A stretch of 64,000 bases of DNA from Sphagnum magellanicum (taxonomy: Eukaryota > Streptophyta > Sphagnopsida > Sphagnales > Sphagnaceae). The stretch's first letter is position 1, and every line of letters starts with the position of its first letter. The translations under genes were made by a program, and so were the position numbers. The stretch lies in the NCBI GenBank assembly GCA_021904315.1, contig CM038923.1, positions 2,170,001 to 2,234,000 on the forward strand, in the 5' to 3' direction. Under the pieces are notes generated by a model. That model had not been told where the DNA came from and ran no database searches. It worked only from the letters and a program-made list of their open reading frames with translations. Below, piece after piece: positions 31,706 through 44,361 of the stretch.

Positions 31706-33934
31706 ATGAGGACCACATCCTTGGGTGGTGCAAGGTACTTTGTGACGTACATTGATGACTTTTCAAGGAACGTGTGGGTGTACTTGTTAAAGTCCAAAGG
31801 GGAGTGCTTGGAGAAGTTCAAGGGATTCAAGGCACTTGTGGAGACATAATTAGAGCACAAGATCAAGGTCTTTCGGTCGGACAATGGAGGGGAGTACATT
31901 TCCGAGGGATTCGAACGCTTCTTGAGGGCACATGGCATTGAGAAGCAAACCTCCACACCATATAGGCCTCAACAAAATGGAGTGGTAGAGTGTGCAAACC
32001 ACACCCTTGTGAAGATGGCAAGGAGCATGCTTCATGCTCAAAACCTCAAGAAGTCACTTTGGGCGAAAGCGGTGGTGAATGCAGCCTACACAAGGAATCG
32101 ATGTCCATCAAGAACGTTGCCATCCATCATACCCGAGGAAGCGTGGAGTGGGAGAAAGCCTTGCATTTCACACGTGCGTGTGTTTGGATGCATTGCGTAT
32201 GCCATCGTGCCGGATGAGAAGAGGGGTAAACTTGATGCAAAGGGCACAAAATGTTTGTTTCTTGGGTATTGTGAAGGCACCAAGGCATATAGGCTCATGT
32301 GTGTGCAATCCAAGAAGATCATCAATTGTAGGGATGAGTTCATGGAGGATAGCACTAGTGTCGCCAATGATTTGGAGATGCATCCAAGTGGGAGAAATGA
32401 GACCCCTAATGTGGTGATTGTGGACACATCTTCCAAATCGCCCTGTGTGGATGATGATGAGGGCACAAGTGATGTCAAAGAGTATCCAAGCAATCAAGAG
32501 GCACCGCCAACCCTGGGGTGTTCATCAACACCTTCAACACCATCTAAAGATGCAAGCATAAATGGTGAACAAGAGGGGCAACCCTTGGAGGAGTGTAGGT
32601 ACCCATTGAGGGAGCGGCGACCGCTTGGAGAATGGTGGAAGAACCACGTCCTACCCCAACAAGATGTGGAACGTGCTAATGTTGCTTGTCTTGATGATCC
32701 ATTGAATTTGTGCAATGCAATGCATTCGGAGGATGCAAGCAAGTGGGAGGCGGCCATGCAAGAGGAATATGGCTCACTCATAGCAAATGGCACGTGGGAA
32801 TTGGTCTCTCTTCCAAAGGATCGCAAGAGTGTGGGATGCAAGTGGGTGTTTCGCACAAAAAGGGATGCATCAGCCCATATTTTGAGGCACAAGGCAAGGT
32901 TGGTGGCCAAGGGGTACTCTCAAGTTGAGGGTGTGGACTTTAATGAAACATTTGCCCCGGTGGCCAAGTTCACCACCATTAGATGCATGCTTGCAATTGG
33001 ATCTGCCATGGACTTAGAGATCCACCAAATGGATGTGAAGACCGCATTCTTGAATGGGGAATTAGAGGGGGACATCTACATGGACGAACTGCAAGGATTT
33101 GTGCAAGATGGCAAGGAGCACCTCGTGTGTAAGTTGAAAAAGTCCTTGTACGGGCTCAAGCAATCACCAAGAGCATGGTACCAATGCATTGACATGTTTT
33201 TCACCCATGAAGGCTTTTCTAGGAGCCAAGCGGACCATTCGCTGTATGTCAAGCAAACGGGTGAGTACTTGTTGATAGTGATTATTTATGTGGATGATTT
33301 GATCATCTCAGCAAGCAATGTGAGCATTTTGAAATGGTTGAAGTCAAGGCTCGAAGATGAATTTGAGATGAGTGATCTTGGAGGGTTGCACTATTGCCTC
33401 GGTGTGGAGTTTGAAAGAGACCGTGCAAACCGCACCATAACCATGAGCCAAAGCAAGTACATTGAGGAGGTGCTGAAGCGCTTCAACATGGAGGAGTGCA
33501 AGCCCATTGGAATTCCGCTTGATGTGAATTCCAAGTTCTTGAAACTCACGGAGGAGGAGTTTCAAGGGATTCAAAAGGAGATGCAAAGCATTCCATATAA
33601 GGCGGCAGTGGGATCATTGATGTATGCTATGGTGGGCACATGGCCGGATCTTGCATTCCTGGTGAGCATGGTGAGTCAATTCATGTCAAGGGCTGGTCTT
33701 TCCCATTGGATGGCAGTGAAACACATCATGCAATACTTCAAGGGCACTTTGGACTTGAAATTGTGCCTTGGAGGCAAGGATGTTAGTTCGAGGGGATATT
33801 GTGATGCCGATTGGGGTGGAGATGCAAATGAACGATGTTCCACCATGGGGTACATGTTCTTTGTTGGAGTTGGAGCCATCTCATGGAATTGCAAGAGGCA
33901 ACGTACAATTGCCTTGTCTACCACAGAGGCCGAA
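31705..33934 (+). pseudogene. pol: A5 integrase core, RT and RNase H start
   Basis: After the deletion joint: integrase from MRTTSLGGARYFVTYIDDFSR, with second Asp (RSDNGGEY) and a changed third motif (VVECANH; Glu kept). An early TAA near 31848 lies before the long frame 31922-33940. It then covers the linker, RT (MDVKTAFLNGELEGDIYMD, YVDDLIISAS) and RNase H up to TTEAE, where B4 is inserted. The RT has missense changes (TWPDLAF, MQYFKG). The HHCC domain and first Asp are missing, so no functional integrase is possible. Confidence 0.88.
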
Positions 33935-34442
33935 TGTTAGAAATACTATTCGTTTCTAATTCCCAATGTTGATGAATGTGTTAAACATTCATCAAATGGA
34001 TGAATAGTATTCTCATCCTTCTAGTAGTTACGTTAGGTTGAATAGTGGCGGCTAGGGTTCAGAAGTGAAAAATATTTAAGGCTTGGGGACGGCTAGGGTT
34101 GGGGCTTGGCGGCGGCTAGGGTTACGGTTAGGTGGCGGCTAGGGTTAGGGTTTCGTGGCGGCTAGGGTTAGGCGGCGGCTAGGTTAGGGTTAAGTGGCGG
34201 CTACTTTAGGGTTAGGAGATAATATATATTGGAGTGGTTTTGAGTGGTCTTTCAAGATCCTTTCATGGTTTTTGAGTGCACATAGAACCTTCAAACTTTG
34301 TTAGTTGTTGCAAGCCATAGTTTTGTGATTGTAGCATTTGAAGCATACAACCTTTGTAATCTTCTTGTTAGTTAATACAATTGTTCCATTTCATGAACCT
34401 TGAAGCTTTCATTTCTTGCTTGTTTTCAAGTTATTTCCAATA
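33935..34442 (+). repeat. B4 5' LTR (508 bp)
   Basis: TGTTAGAAATACTATTCG...TTATTTCCAATA, so the termini are TG...TA with an imperfect inverted repeat. It contains a telomere-like array at about 34065-34215 (GGTTAGGGTTT / GGCGGCTAGGGTT) followed closely by a TATA-like motif. Confidence 0.95.
34221..34230 (+). promoter_or_regulatory. Candidate TATA box of B4 LTR, downstream of telo-box array
   Basis: AATATATATT follows GGGTTAGGAG and precedes GGAGTGGTTTTGAG. The same arrangement occurs in every B LTR (e.g. 39341-39350). Telo-box AAACCCTAA motifs near TATA elements are known from plant promoters of growth-related genes. Promoter use here is inferred. Confidence 0.55.
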
Positions 34443-34456
34443 GGTTATGGGCCCAC
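34443..34456 (+). promoter_or_regulatory. B4 primer-binding site
   Basis: GGTTATGGGCCCAC directly after the 5' LTR, identical to that of family A although the LTRs and proteins differ widely. Confidence 0.83.
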
Positions 34457-35129
34457 ACCAAGCAAGAGAAAGGACATTGTGTTAGAACAAGAAGTAGTGA
34501 AAGGTTTTGAGCTTGTATTGCATAGGAAAAAGGAGAGAATCCTTTTGAGAGAAGGTTTTTAGTTTGCAAAGTGAGTGGGAGTTCATTTCCAAGTGGTGGC
34601 ATACAAGGAGCTTGCAACTTTTCCAATTGAGTGGGAGGTGTGGAAGAGACTTCTTCAAAGTGTTGTAAGTTCTTAAGTGTGGAAGAGTGTTCTTCAAGTG
34701 TTTAAGTTTCAAGTTTTAAATTCAAAAGTGTGAAGGAGAGTTCTTTAAGTTTTTGAAGTTTTCAACGTTGAAGTTTGAGAAAGTGTGTGGAAGAGAGTTC
34801 TTCGAGTTGTTGAAAGTTTCAACATTGAAGTTTGATGAGTTAGAGAATTTTTTCAAGTTGTTGAAAGGTTTAAGTTTCAAGTGTGTCAAAGAGAGTTTTT
34901 TGCCAATCCTACAAGTTTCAAGCCAAATTTCAAGTTTGTGCAAGAAATTTTTCAAGTTTGAGAGTTTCTTGTAAGGGTTTTGTTTTGTGACATATAACCA
35001 TTGAGTGGGAGAGATTTCAAGTGAGGTCTTCAAACATCAGCAAGTTTTTCAACCTTAAAATTCTCCCACTTTCACTTCATTTGAATACAAAAACATAGAG
35101 TGTTTGTTTTAGCATTTGTGTTCAACAAA
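34457..35129 (+). other. B4 untranslated leader
   Basis: 673 bp with irregular repeats of words such as GTGTGGAAGAGAGTTCTT and TTCAAGTTGTTGAAAG. No conserved ORF. It would hold the packaging signal and gag translation start context; none can be pinpointed. Confidence 0.7.
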
Positions 35130-38100
35130 ATGTCATCATTCCAAATGGAGTCTTTGAAAGTCATGGAAAAGTTTGATGGTGCCAACTTTCACCTTTGGAA
35201 GTTCAAGATGCGCATGACGCTTTTTAAGCACGGGCTTTGGAAGTTTGTTGATGGGAGTGCAACAACTCCTCATGATGAAGATCGAATCACGGATTATAAC
35301 GAAAAGGCGACCAAGGCATTTGCACTACTTTGTGAACATCTCACGGATGCACAACTTGCACACATTCAATATTGCGAAAATGTCAAAAGCGCTTGGGAAA
35401 CACTTTGCGGTGTCCATGAAGCCAAGACCATCGGAAACAAGTTGTTTCTTGGAAGGAGGTTCTTCACCATCAAAATGCAAGAAGGGGAGGACTTGCTTGC
35501 GCACATCAACATGGTGAAGGCGCTTGCGGATCAATTACGTTCCATTGAGGTGAACATTGAAGATGAGGACGTCTACATGGTATTTCTCATGAGCCTTCCC
35601 CCATCTTTTGATAACTTGGTCACGAGTTTGGAGTCCATGTCAATCAAGGATGTTGACCTTCAATTCATCGTCGCTCGATTGCTTCATGAGGTCTCCAAAA
35701 GAAAAGAAAGTGAAAGTAAAGATAATGCCGCATTGATTAACAAAACCCATAAGGCAAATGAAAAGCTTTGCTTTTATTGTAAAAAACCCGGACACTTTGT
35801 GAGGAATTGTTTGAAGAAGAAGAGTGATGAGAAAGAAAAAGTAAACGAAGCTTGTGATGATCAAGAACAAATGTTTGTTACCGCCTTGAGTGCTAATGAT
35901 CATGCGAAAAACGATTGGATCATCGATTCGGGCGCAATGCAACACATGACGTTCGAACGAAAGTGGTTCACCACTTACGAATCCATTGTTGCACGAAAGG
36001 TGTACATGGGAGATGACACCATTTTGGAGGCCATTGGCAAAGGGAGCATCAAGGCCACAATGCAAGTTGGAGGTAAAATGTTGCTTACAACCATCACACA
36101 AGTTCTTCATGTTCCGAAAATGAAGAATAGTCTCATTTCCGTTAGCAAACTCATTTCGGAGGGCTTGAAAGTGGAGTTTGACAAGGATGGTTGTAAGGTC
36201 CACAATGTCCATGGCACCGTTGTGGCGCAAGCACGAAGGGAGAAGAACTTGTATCTTCTCAACGTCAATGTTCGAAAGGAGAGTGTGAATGTGGCAAAGT
36301 CTTCGAATGAAGGAACTACGGTTTGGCACCAAAGACTCGGCCACCTCAACATGGCAAGTCTTAAGAAGTTGGAGAATATGGTCGATGGCATGAATTTGAA
36401 AGAAGTGCCATTGCACCATGTGTGTGAAGCTTGCATTGAAGGCAAACATCAAAGGACATCTTTTCCTAAAGATGAAGCAAGTAGGGCTTCCAAGCTTTTG
36501 GAACTAGTGCATAGCGATGTGTGCAGACCGATGAAGACCACATCTCGTGGTGGAGCACGATACTTTGTCACCTTCATCGACGATTTTTCGAGAAAAACTC
36601 ATGTTTACCTTTTGAAAGCGAAAGGAGAAGTGTTCGACAAATTCAAGGCATACAAGGCCTTAGTGGAGAATCAAACCGGCATGAAGATCAAAATCTTGCG
36701 ATCCGGCAACGAAGGAGAATTTGTGTCCAAAAAGTTTGATGACTTTTTGCATGAATGTGGAATCGAACGTCAAACAAGTGCACCTTACACACCACAACAA
36801 AATGGAGTTGCGGAACGAGCCAATAGGACCATCATGGAATGCGCGAGAAGCATGATTCGTGCACAAGGACTTGACTTGGAGTTTTGGGCGGAGGCGGTGA
36901 ACACGGCGGTTTACATCAAAAATCGATGCCCGACTAAAGCTCTTGATTCAAAGACCCCACAAGAAGCCTGGACCGGTGTGAAGCCGGATGTATCTCATTT
37001 GAGAGTTTTTGGTTGCAAAGCATTTGCACACATTCCAGATGAAAAGAGAAGCAAATTAGAGCCCAAATCCATACCTTGTGTGTTTCTAGGGCATTGTGAA
37101 GGGACCAAAGCATATCGCTTAATGTGTTTAGAAACCAAAAAGATCATTAAGAGTCGAGATGTGGTGTTCCTTGAAGGGACGGAAGAAGTAGAAGGTGTTC
37201 ATGATAAGAGACCCCTTTCAAACCAAATAGAACACCTTGTTGTGAATGAAGTCGATGAACTTGTGAAGGATGTTAATCCTATATCTTTGAAGGCAAGACC
37301 AACAAAAGACGTGGAAGGCGATGAATCTACAACAAACTCCTTTTCGGAAGAAGAATTTGCTCCATCACATGATGAGGGTTTAAATGAACCACAAGAAGAT
37401 GGACCAAGAGAAAGGCCCCAAAGACAACGTAAGGAGTGGCCTCGTGATTGGTGGGTCGCCACCAAAGAAGTGGAACGAACCACCATGGCATTTTCGGAAG
37501 AACCCCAAACCGTGGAAGAGGCGTTGAATGGCGAAGATGCAAAGAAGTGGGAGATTGCCATGCAAGAAGAATACGACTCTCTTCTTGTTAACAACACTTG
37601 GTCCTTGGTGCCACTCCCCAAGGGTAGAAAACCCATTTCTTGCAAATGGGTGTTCAAAATCAAACACGGGGTCGATGGTGAAGTCGAACAGTACAAGGCG
37701 AGACTTGTGGCAAGAGGTTTCACCCAAACATTTGGAGTTGACTATAATGAAACCTTTGCACCCGTTGCAAAGTTTGTGTCAATTCGTTGTATCCTTGCAC
37801 TAGTGGCCATTGAAGACATGGAGATTCATCAAATGGACGTCAAAACCGCATTTCTCAATGGTGACCTTGAAGAGGAGATCTACATGGAGCAACCCGAAGG
37901 ATTCACACATGAAGGCGAACATCTTGTGTGTAAGCTTCACAAGTCATTGTATGGCTTGAAACAATCTCCAAGGGCTTGGAACCAAAAGCTAGACGCTTTC
38001 TTGAAAAGCATTGAGTTTACGAGAAGTGATGCGGACTTTAGTGTGTATGTTGCGCAAGTCGAAGATGTCAAATTTTTCATCGTCGTCTACGTCGATGATC

Positions 38101-39047
38101 TCATCTTAGTGTGCAATAATAAGGACAAGCTTTTGCAAGTGAAGGAAGAACTTTCTCGAAAGTTCGAAATGAAAGATCTTGGCGATTTGCATTTTTTCCT
38201 CGGCATGGAAGTGGAAAGGGATCGTGCACAACGTCTTCTTTACATCAGCCAAATTGGGTATCTCAAAGAGATTTTCAAACGTTTTCGCATGGAGGATTGC
38301 AAAGCCATCGGAGTGCCACTTGATCCCAAGACGAAGTTGAAGAAGAATGTGAACAAGGATGACGAAATGGTGAAGGTTCCTTATCAACAAGCCGTGGGAT
38401 CCTTGATGTATGCCATGTTGTGTACTTGACCCGATTTGGCATACCCAATAAGCATGGTGAGTCAACACATGGCGAATCCAAGCCTAGAACATTGGATTGC
38501 GGTGAAGCGCATTTTTCGATACTTGCAAGGCACATTGCAATTCAAATTACGCTTCGGAGGATTATCACCGCAAGATGTGGTTGGATATTGTGATGCGGAT
38601 TGGGCCGGCGACCTTGAGGATAGGAGATCCACCACAGGGTTTGTATTCATGATGGGAGGTGGAGCCACTTCGTGGAGTAGCAAATGACAACCCACAATTG
38701 CCTTGCCAACGACGGAGGCCAAATACATGGCAAGTACACAAGCTACCAAGGAAGCCATATGGATGACAAAGCTCATGAAAGAATTAGGGTACATGAAAGA
38801 GAAGAAGGCGATGGTGATTCGATGTGACAACCAAGGTGCAATATCATTGACGAAGAATCCCACGCAACATGCTCCAACAAAGCACATTGATGTTCAACAT
38901 CACTTTGTTCGAGAACGAGTTGAAAATGGCGAAGTTACATTCGAATATTGTTCAACGGAAGAGATGGTGGTGGATGTGCTTACAAAGGCATTACCAAAAG
39001 AACGACATTACAAATTGATAAGCATGTTCGGATTAGAAACTTCATAG
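35130..39047 (+). pseudogene. gag-pol: B4 gag-pol polyprotein, one frame with two TGA codons (1305 codons)
   Basis: Start at ATG 35130 (MSSFQMES). Gag; zinc knuckle C214, C217, H222, C227; protease Asp266 (motif DSGAMQHM, with Met for the usual Thr); integrase H400, H405, C432, C435, first acid Asp463 and Glu562. The second acid is Gly at 526 (RSGNEGEF where relatives have RSDNEGEF), at correct 62/35 spacing, so integrase should be dead. RT YVDD is 987-990. RNase H is complete to GLETS. In-frame TGA occurs at codon 1100 (38427-38429) and codon 1186 (38685-38687); relatives have Arg, and both look like CGA to TGA. No frameshift. Confidence 0.95.
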
Positions 39048-39055
39048 AGTGGGAG
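39046..39055 (+). promoter_or_regulatory. B4 polypurine tract
   Basis: AGAGTGGGAG immediately before the 3' LTR, overlapping the pol stop codon TAG. It would prime plus-strand synthesis. Confidence 0.82.
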
Positions 39056-39565
39056 TGTTAGAAATACTATTCGTTTCTAATTCCCAATGTTGATGAATGT
39101 GTTAAACATTCATCAAATGGATGAATAGTATTCTCATCCTTCTAGTAGTTACGTTAGGTTGAATAGTGGCGGCTAGGGTTTAGAAGTGAAAAGTATTTAA
39201 GGCTTGGGGACGGCTAGGGTTAGGGCTTGGCGGCAGCTAGGGTTAGGGTTAGGTGGCGGCTAGGGTTAGGGTTTCGTGGCGGCTAGGGTTAGGCGGCGGC
39301 TAGGTTAGGGTTATGTGGCGGCTACTTTAGGGTTAGGAGATAGTATATATTGGAGTGGTTTTGAGTGGTCTTTCATTCTTTCCTTTCATGGTTTTTGAGT
39401 GCACATAGAACCTTCAAACTTTGTTAGTTGTTGCAAGCCATAGTTTTGTGATTGTAGCATTTGAAGCATACAACCTTTGTAATCTTCTTGTTAGTTAATA
39501 CAATTGTTCCATTTCATGAACCTTGAAGCTTTCATTTCTTGCTTGTTTTCAAGTTATTTCCAATA
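39056..39565 (+). repeat. B4 3' LTR (510 bp)
   Basis: Matches the 5' LTR; the telomere-like array is at about 39170-39335 and the TATA-like TAGTATATAT at 39341-39350. It is followed by CCGAA and, five bases on, by B5. Confidence 0.95.
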
Positions 39566-39575
39566 CCGAATACAT
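39566..39575. other. 10-bp spacer made of two target duplicates (CCGAA and TACAT)
   Basis: CCGAATACAT is A5 RNase H sequence (codons of EAEYM). CCGAA is the right duplicate of B4, and TACAT is the left duplicate of B5. It is the only host DNA between two opposed B elements. Confidence 0.95.
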
Positions 39576-40096
39576 TATTGGAAACGAATTGAAAACAAGT
39601 TGAAAACAAGCAAGAAATGGAACACTCAAGGTTCATGAAATAGAACAATTTTATTAACTAACAAGAACAATACAAAGGTTGTATGCTTTCAATTGATCCA
39701 ATCATAAAACTATGGTTTGCAACAACTAAGAAAGCTTGAAGGTTTTATGTGCACTCAAAAAACCATGAAAGGAAAGAATGAAAGACAACTCAAAACCACT
39801 CCATTATATACTATTTCCTAACCTTAAAGTAGACGCCACTTAAGCCTAACCTAGCCGTTGCCAAACCCTAACCCTAGCTACCGCCTAGCCCTAGCCGCCA
39901 CCAAACCCTAACCCTAGCCACCGCCTAACTGTACCCGCCACCAAACCCTAACCGTAGTCGTCGCCAAACCCTAAGTAGTCTCCACTTCTAAACCCTAACC
40001 TAACTACTACAAGGATGTGAATACTATTCATCCTTTTGATGAATGTTTAACACATTCATCAATCTTGGGAATTAGAAACGAATAGTATTTCTAACA
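39576..40096 (-). repeat. B5 3' LTR (521 bp)
   Basis: TATTGGAAACGAATTG...ATTTCTAACA, with an extra AGTTGAAAAC word near its left end and a telomere-like array at about 39845-39975. It is followed by the polypurine tract CTCCCACTCT (plus strand). Confidence 0.94.
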
Positions 40097-40104
40097 CTCC
40101 CACT

Positions 40105-43100
40105 CTATGAAGTTTCTAATCCGAACATGCTTATCAATTTGTAATGTCGTTCCTTCGGTGATGCCTTGGTAAGCACATCCGCCACCATCTCTTCCGTTGA
40201 ACAATATTCGAACGTAACTTCGCCATTTTCAACTCGTTCTCGAACAAAGTGATGTTCGACATCAATGTGCTTTGTTCGAGCATGTTGCGTGGGATTCTTC
40301 GTCAATGATATTGCACCTTGGTTGTCACATCGAATCACCGTTGCCTTCTTCTCTTTCATGTACCCTAATTCTTTCATGAGGTTTATCATGCATATGGCTT
40401 CCTTGGTAGCTTGTGTACTTGCCATGTATTCGGCCTCCGTCGTTGACAAGGCGATTGTGGGTTGTTGTTTGTTACTCCACGAAGTGGCTCCACCTCCCAT
40501 CATGAATACAAACCCTATGGTGGATCTCCTATCCTCAAGGTCACCGGCCCAATCCGCATCACAATATCCAATCACATCTTAGGGTGATAATCCTCCGAAG
40601 CGTAATTTGAATTGCAATGTGCCTTGCAAGTATCGAAAAATGCGCTTCACCGTAATCCAATGTTCTAGGCTTGGATTCGCCATGTGTTGACTCACAAGGC
40701 TTATTGGGTATGCCAAATCAGGTCGAGTACACAACATGGCATACATCAAGGATCCCACAGCTTATTGATAAGGAACCTTCACCATTTCGTCATCCTTGTT
40801 CACATTCTTCTTCAACTTCGTCTTGGGATCAAGTGGCACTTTGATGGCTTTGCAATCTTCCATGCGAAAGCATTTGAGAATCTCCTTGAGATACTCAATT
40901 TGGTTCATGTAAAGAAGACGTTGTGCACGATCCCTTTCCACTTCCATGCCAAGGAAAAAATGCAAATCGCCAAGATCTTTCATTTCGAACTTTCGAAAAA
41001 AGTTCTTCCTTCACTTGCAAAAGCTTGTCCTTATTATTGCACACCAATATGAGATCATCAACGTAGACGACGATGAAAAATTTCACATCCTCGACTTGCG
41101 CAACATACACACTAAAGTCCTCATCACTTCTCGTAAACTCGATGCTTTTCAAAAAAGCGTCTAGCTTTTGGTTCCATGCCCTTGGAGATTGTTTCAAGCC
41201 ATATAAGGACTTGTGAAGCTTACACACAAGATGTTCGCCTTCATGTGTGAATCCTTCGAGTTGCTCCATGTAGATCTCGTCTTCAAGGTCACCATTGAGA
41301 AATGCGGTTTTGACGTCCATTTGATGAATTTCCATGTCTTCAATGGCCACTAGTGCAAAGATACAACGAATTGACACAAACTTTGCAACGGGTGCAAATG
41401 TTTCATTGTAATCGACTCCAAATGTTTGGGTGAAACCTCTTGCCACAAGTCTCGCCTTGTACCGTTCGACTTCACCATCGACCCCATGTTTGATTTTGAA
41501 CACCCATTTGCAAAAAATGAGTTTTCTACCCTTGGGGAGTGGCACCAAGGACCAAGTGTTGTTCAAAGATATAGGATTAACATCCTTCACAAGTTCATCG
41601 ACTTCATCCACAACAAGGTGTTCTATTTGGTTTGAAAGGGGTCTCTTATCACGAACACCTTCTACTTCTTTCGTCCCTTCAAGGAACACAACATCTTGAC
41701 CCTTAATGATCCTTTTGGTTTCTAGACACATTAAGGGATATGCTTTGGTCTCTTCATAATACCCTAGAAACACACAAGGTATGGATTTGGACTCTAATTT
41801 GCTTCTCTTTTCATCTGGAATGTGTGCAAATGTTTTGCAACCAAAAACTCTCAAATGAGATACATCCGGCTTTGTACCGGTCCAGGCTTCTTGTGGGGTC
41901 TTTGAATCAAGAGCTTTAGTTGGGCATCGATTCTTGATGGAAACCGCCGTGTTCACCGCCTTCCCCCCAAAATTCCAAGTCAAGTCCTTGTGCACGAATC
42001 ATGCTTCAAGCACATTCCATGATGGTCCTATTGGCTCGTTCCACAACTCCATTTTGTTGTGGTGTGTAAGGTGCATTTGTTTGACGTTCGATTCCACATT
42101 CATGCAAAAAGTCATCAAACTTTTTGGACACAAATTCTCCTTTGTTCTCAGATAACAAGGTTTTGTTCTTCATGCCGGTTTGATTCTCCACTAAGGCCTT
42201 GTATGCCTTGAATTTGTCGAACACTTCTCCTTTTGCTTTCAAAAGGTAAACATGAGTTTTCTCGAAAAGTCATCGATGAAGGTGACAAAGTATCGTGCTC
42301 CACAACGAGATGTCGTCTTCTTCGGTCCACACACATCGCTATGCATTAGTTCCAAAAGCTTGGAAGCCCTACTTGCTTCATCTTTAAGAAAAGATGTCCT
42401 TTGATGTTTGCCTTCAATGCAAGCTTCACACACATGGTGCAATGGCACTTCTTTCAAATTCATGCCGTTGACCATATTCTCCAACTTTTGAAGACTCGCC
42501 ATGTTGAGGTGGCCAAGTCTTTGGTGCCAAAGCGTAGCTCTTTCGTTCGAAGACTTTGCCACATTCGCACTCTCCCTTCGAACATTGACGTTGAGAAGAT
42601 ACAAGTTCTTCTCCCTTCGTGCTTGCGCCACAACGGCTCCATGGACATTGTTGACCTTACAACCATCCTTGTCAAACTCCACTTTCAAGCCCTTCGAAAT
42701 GAGTTTGCTAACGGAAATGAGACTATTTTTCATTTTTGGAACATGAAGAACTTGTGTGATGGTTGTGAGCAACATTTTACCTCTAACTTGCATTGTGGCC
42801 TTGATGCTCCCTTTGCCAATGGCCTCCAAAATGGTGTCATCTCCCATGTACACCTTTCATGCAACAATGGATTCATAGGTGGTGAACCACTCTCGTTCGA
42901 ACATCATGTGTTGCGTTGCGCCCGAATCGATGATCCAATCGTTTTTTGCATGATCATTAGCACTCAAGGCGGTAACAAACATTTGTTCTTGGTCATCACA
43001 AGCTTGGTTTGCTTTTTCTTTCTCATCACTCTTCTTCTTCAAACAATTCCTCACAAAGTGTCCGGGTTTTTTACAATAAAAGCAAAGCTTTTCATTTGCC

Positions 43101-43723
43101 TTATGGGTTTTGTTAAGCAATGTGGCATTCTCTTTACTTTCACTTTCTTTTCTTTTGGAAACCTCATGAAGCAATTGAGCGATGATGAATTGAAGGTCAA
43201 CATCCTTGGTTGACATGGACTCCGAACTTGTGACCAAGTTATCAAAAGATGGGGGAAGGCTCATGAGAAGTACCATGTAGACGTTGTCATCTTCAAAATT
43301 CACCTCAATGGAACGTAATTGATCCGCAAGCGCCTTCACCATGTTGATGTGCGCAAGCAAATCCTCCCCTTCTTGCATTTTGATTATGAAGAACCTCCTT
43401 CGAAGAAACAATTTGTTTCTAATGGTCTTGGCTTCATGGACACCGCAAAATGTTTCCCAAGCGTTTTTGACATTTTTGCAATATTGAATGTGTGCAAGTT
43501 GTGCATCCGTGAGATGTTCACAAAGTAGTGCAAATGCCTTGGTCGCCTTTTCATTATAATCCGTGATTTGATCTTTATCATGAGGATTTGTTGCACTCCC
43601 ATCAACAAACTTCCAAAGCCCGTGCTTAGAAAACATCATGCGCATCTTGAACTTCCAAAGGTGAAAGTTGGCACCATCAAACTTTTCCATGACTTTCAAA
43701 GACTCCATTTGGAAGGATGACAT
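40105..43723 (-). pseudogene. gag-pol: B5 gag-pol polyprotein, multiply broken
   Basis: Start at ATG 43723. Gag and the zinc knuckle (CFYCKKPGHFVRNC) are intact and the protease motif DSGATQHM is present. A stop lies at about 42854 (Arg in VARKVYMG, CGA to TGA). A 1-bp loss in an A run lies near 42250. A further CGA to TGA lies near 42005 (ECARSM). A deletion of about 100 codons in the linker joins DVNPISL to NNTWSLV near 41563. A frameshift lies near 40990, and CAA to TAA changes near 40761 and 40577. The integrase second motif reads LLSENKGE instead of RSDNEGE. This copy is dead. Confidence 0.92.
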
Positions 43724-44347
43724 CTGGTGTGTCACAAATGTTAAAACAAACACTCTATGTTTTTTCTATTGGAAGAAAGGGAAAGTGGGAAAATTTCAAG
43801 ATGAAAAACTTGTTAATGTTTGAATACCTCACTTGAAATCTCTCCCACTCAATTGCTATATGTCATCAAGCAAAACCTGTACAAGAAACCCTCAAACATT
43901 TAAAAACCTTTGTTGCACAAATGTCAAACTTGAATGTTGAAATTTTTCAACAACTCGAAGAACTCTCTTACACACTCTCTCAAACTTTAACGTTGAAACT
44001 CTCAATAACTTGAAGAACTCTCTTCCACACACTTTGAAATCCTAGGACACTTTTAAGACCTTTCTTTCACACACTTTGAACTTAAAACTTTGAAACTTCA
44101 AGACTTGAAGAACACTCTTACACACTTGAGAACTTACAACACCTTGAAGAAATCTCTTCCACGCCTCCCACTCACTTGGAAAAGTTATAAGCTCCTTGTA
44201 TACCACCACTTGGAAATGAACTCCCACTTATTGTGCAAACAAAAAATCCGTCTCTCAAAAAGATTCTCTCCCTTTTTCTATGCAATACAAGCTCAAAAAC
44301 CTTTCAGTATTTCTTGTTCTAACACAATATTCTTTCTCTTGCTTGGT
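43724..44347 (-). other. B5 untranslated leader
   Basis: 624 bp related to the B4 and B3 leaders, with repeated CTTGAAGAACTCTCTTCCACAC-type words. No conserved ORF. Confidence 0.7.
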
Positions 44348-44361
44348 GTGGGCCCATAACC
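44348..44361 (-). promoter_or_regulatory. B5 primer-binding site
   Basis: GTGGGCCCATAACC on the plus strand, a perfect family PBS abutting the 5' LTR. Confidence 0.82.

Larger units (their letters stand above)
33935..39565 (+). mobile_element. Family B element B4, full length, TSD CCGAA
   Basis: Complete plus-strand element of 5631 bp: LTRs 33935-34442 and 39056-39565, PBS, leader, gag-pol and polypurine tract. The duplicate CCGAA is at 33930-33934 and 39566-39570. The LTR pair differs at roughly ten positions in about 510 by eye. The polyprotein is a single frame broken only by two TGA codons. It is the reference copy for family B. Confidence 0.97.
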
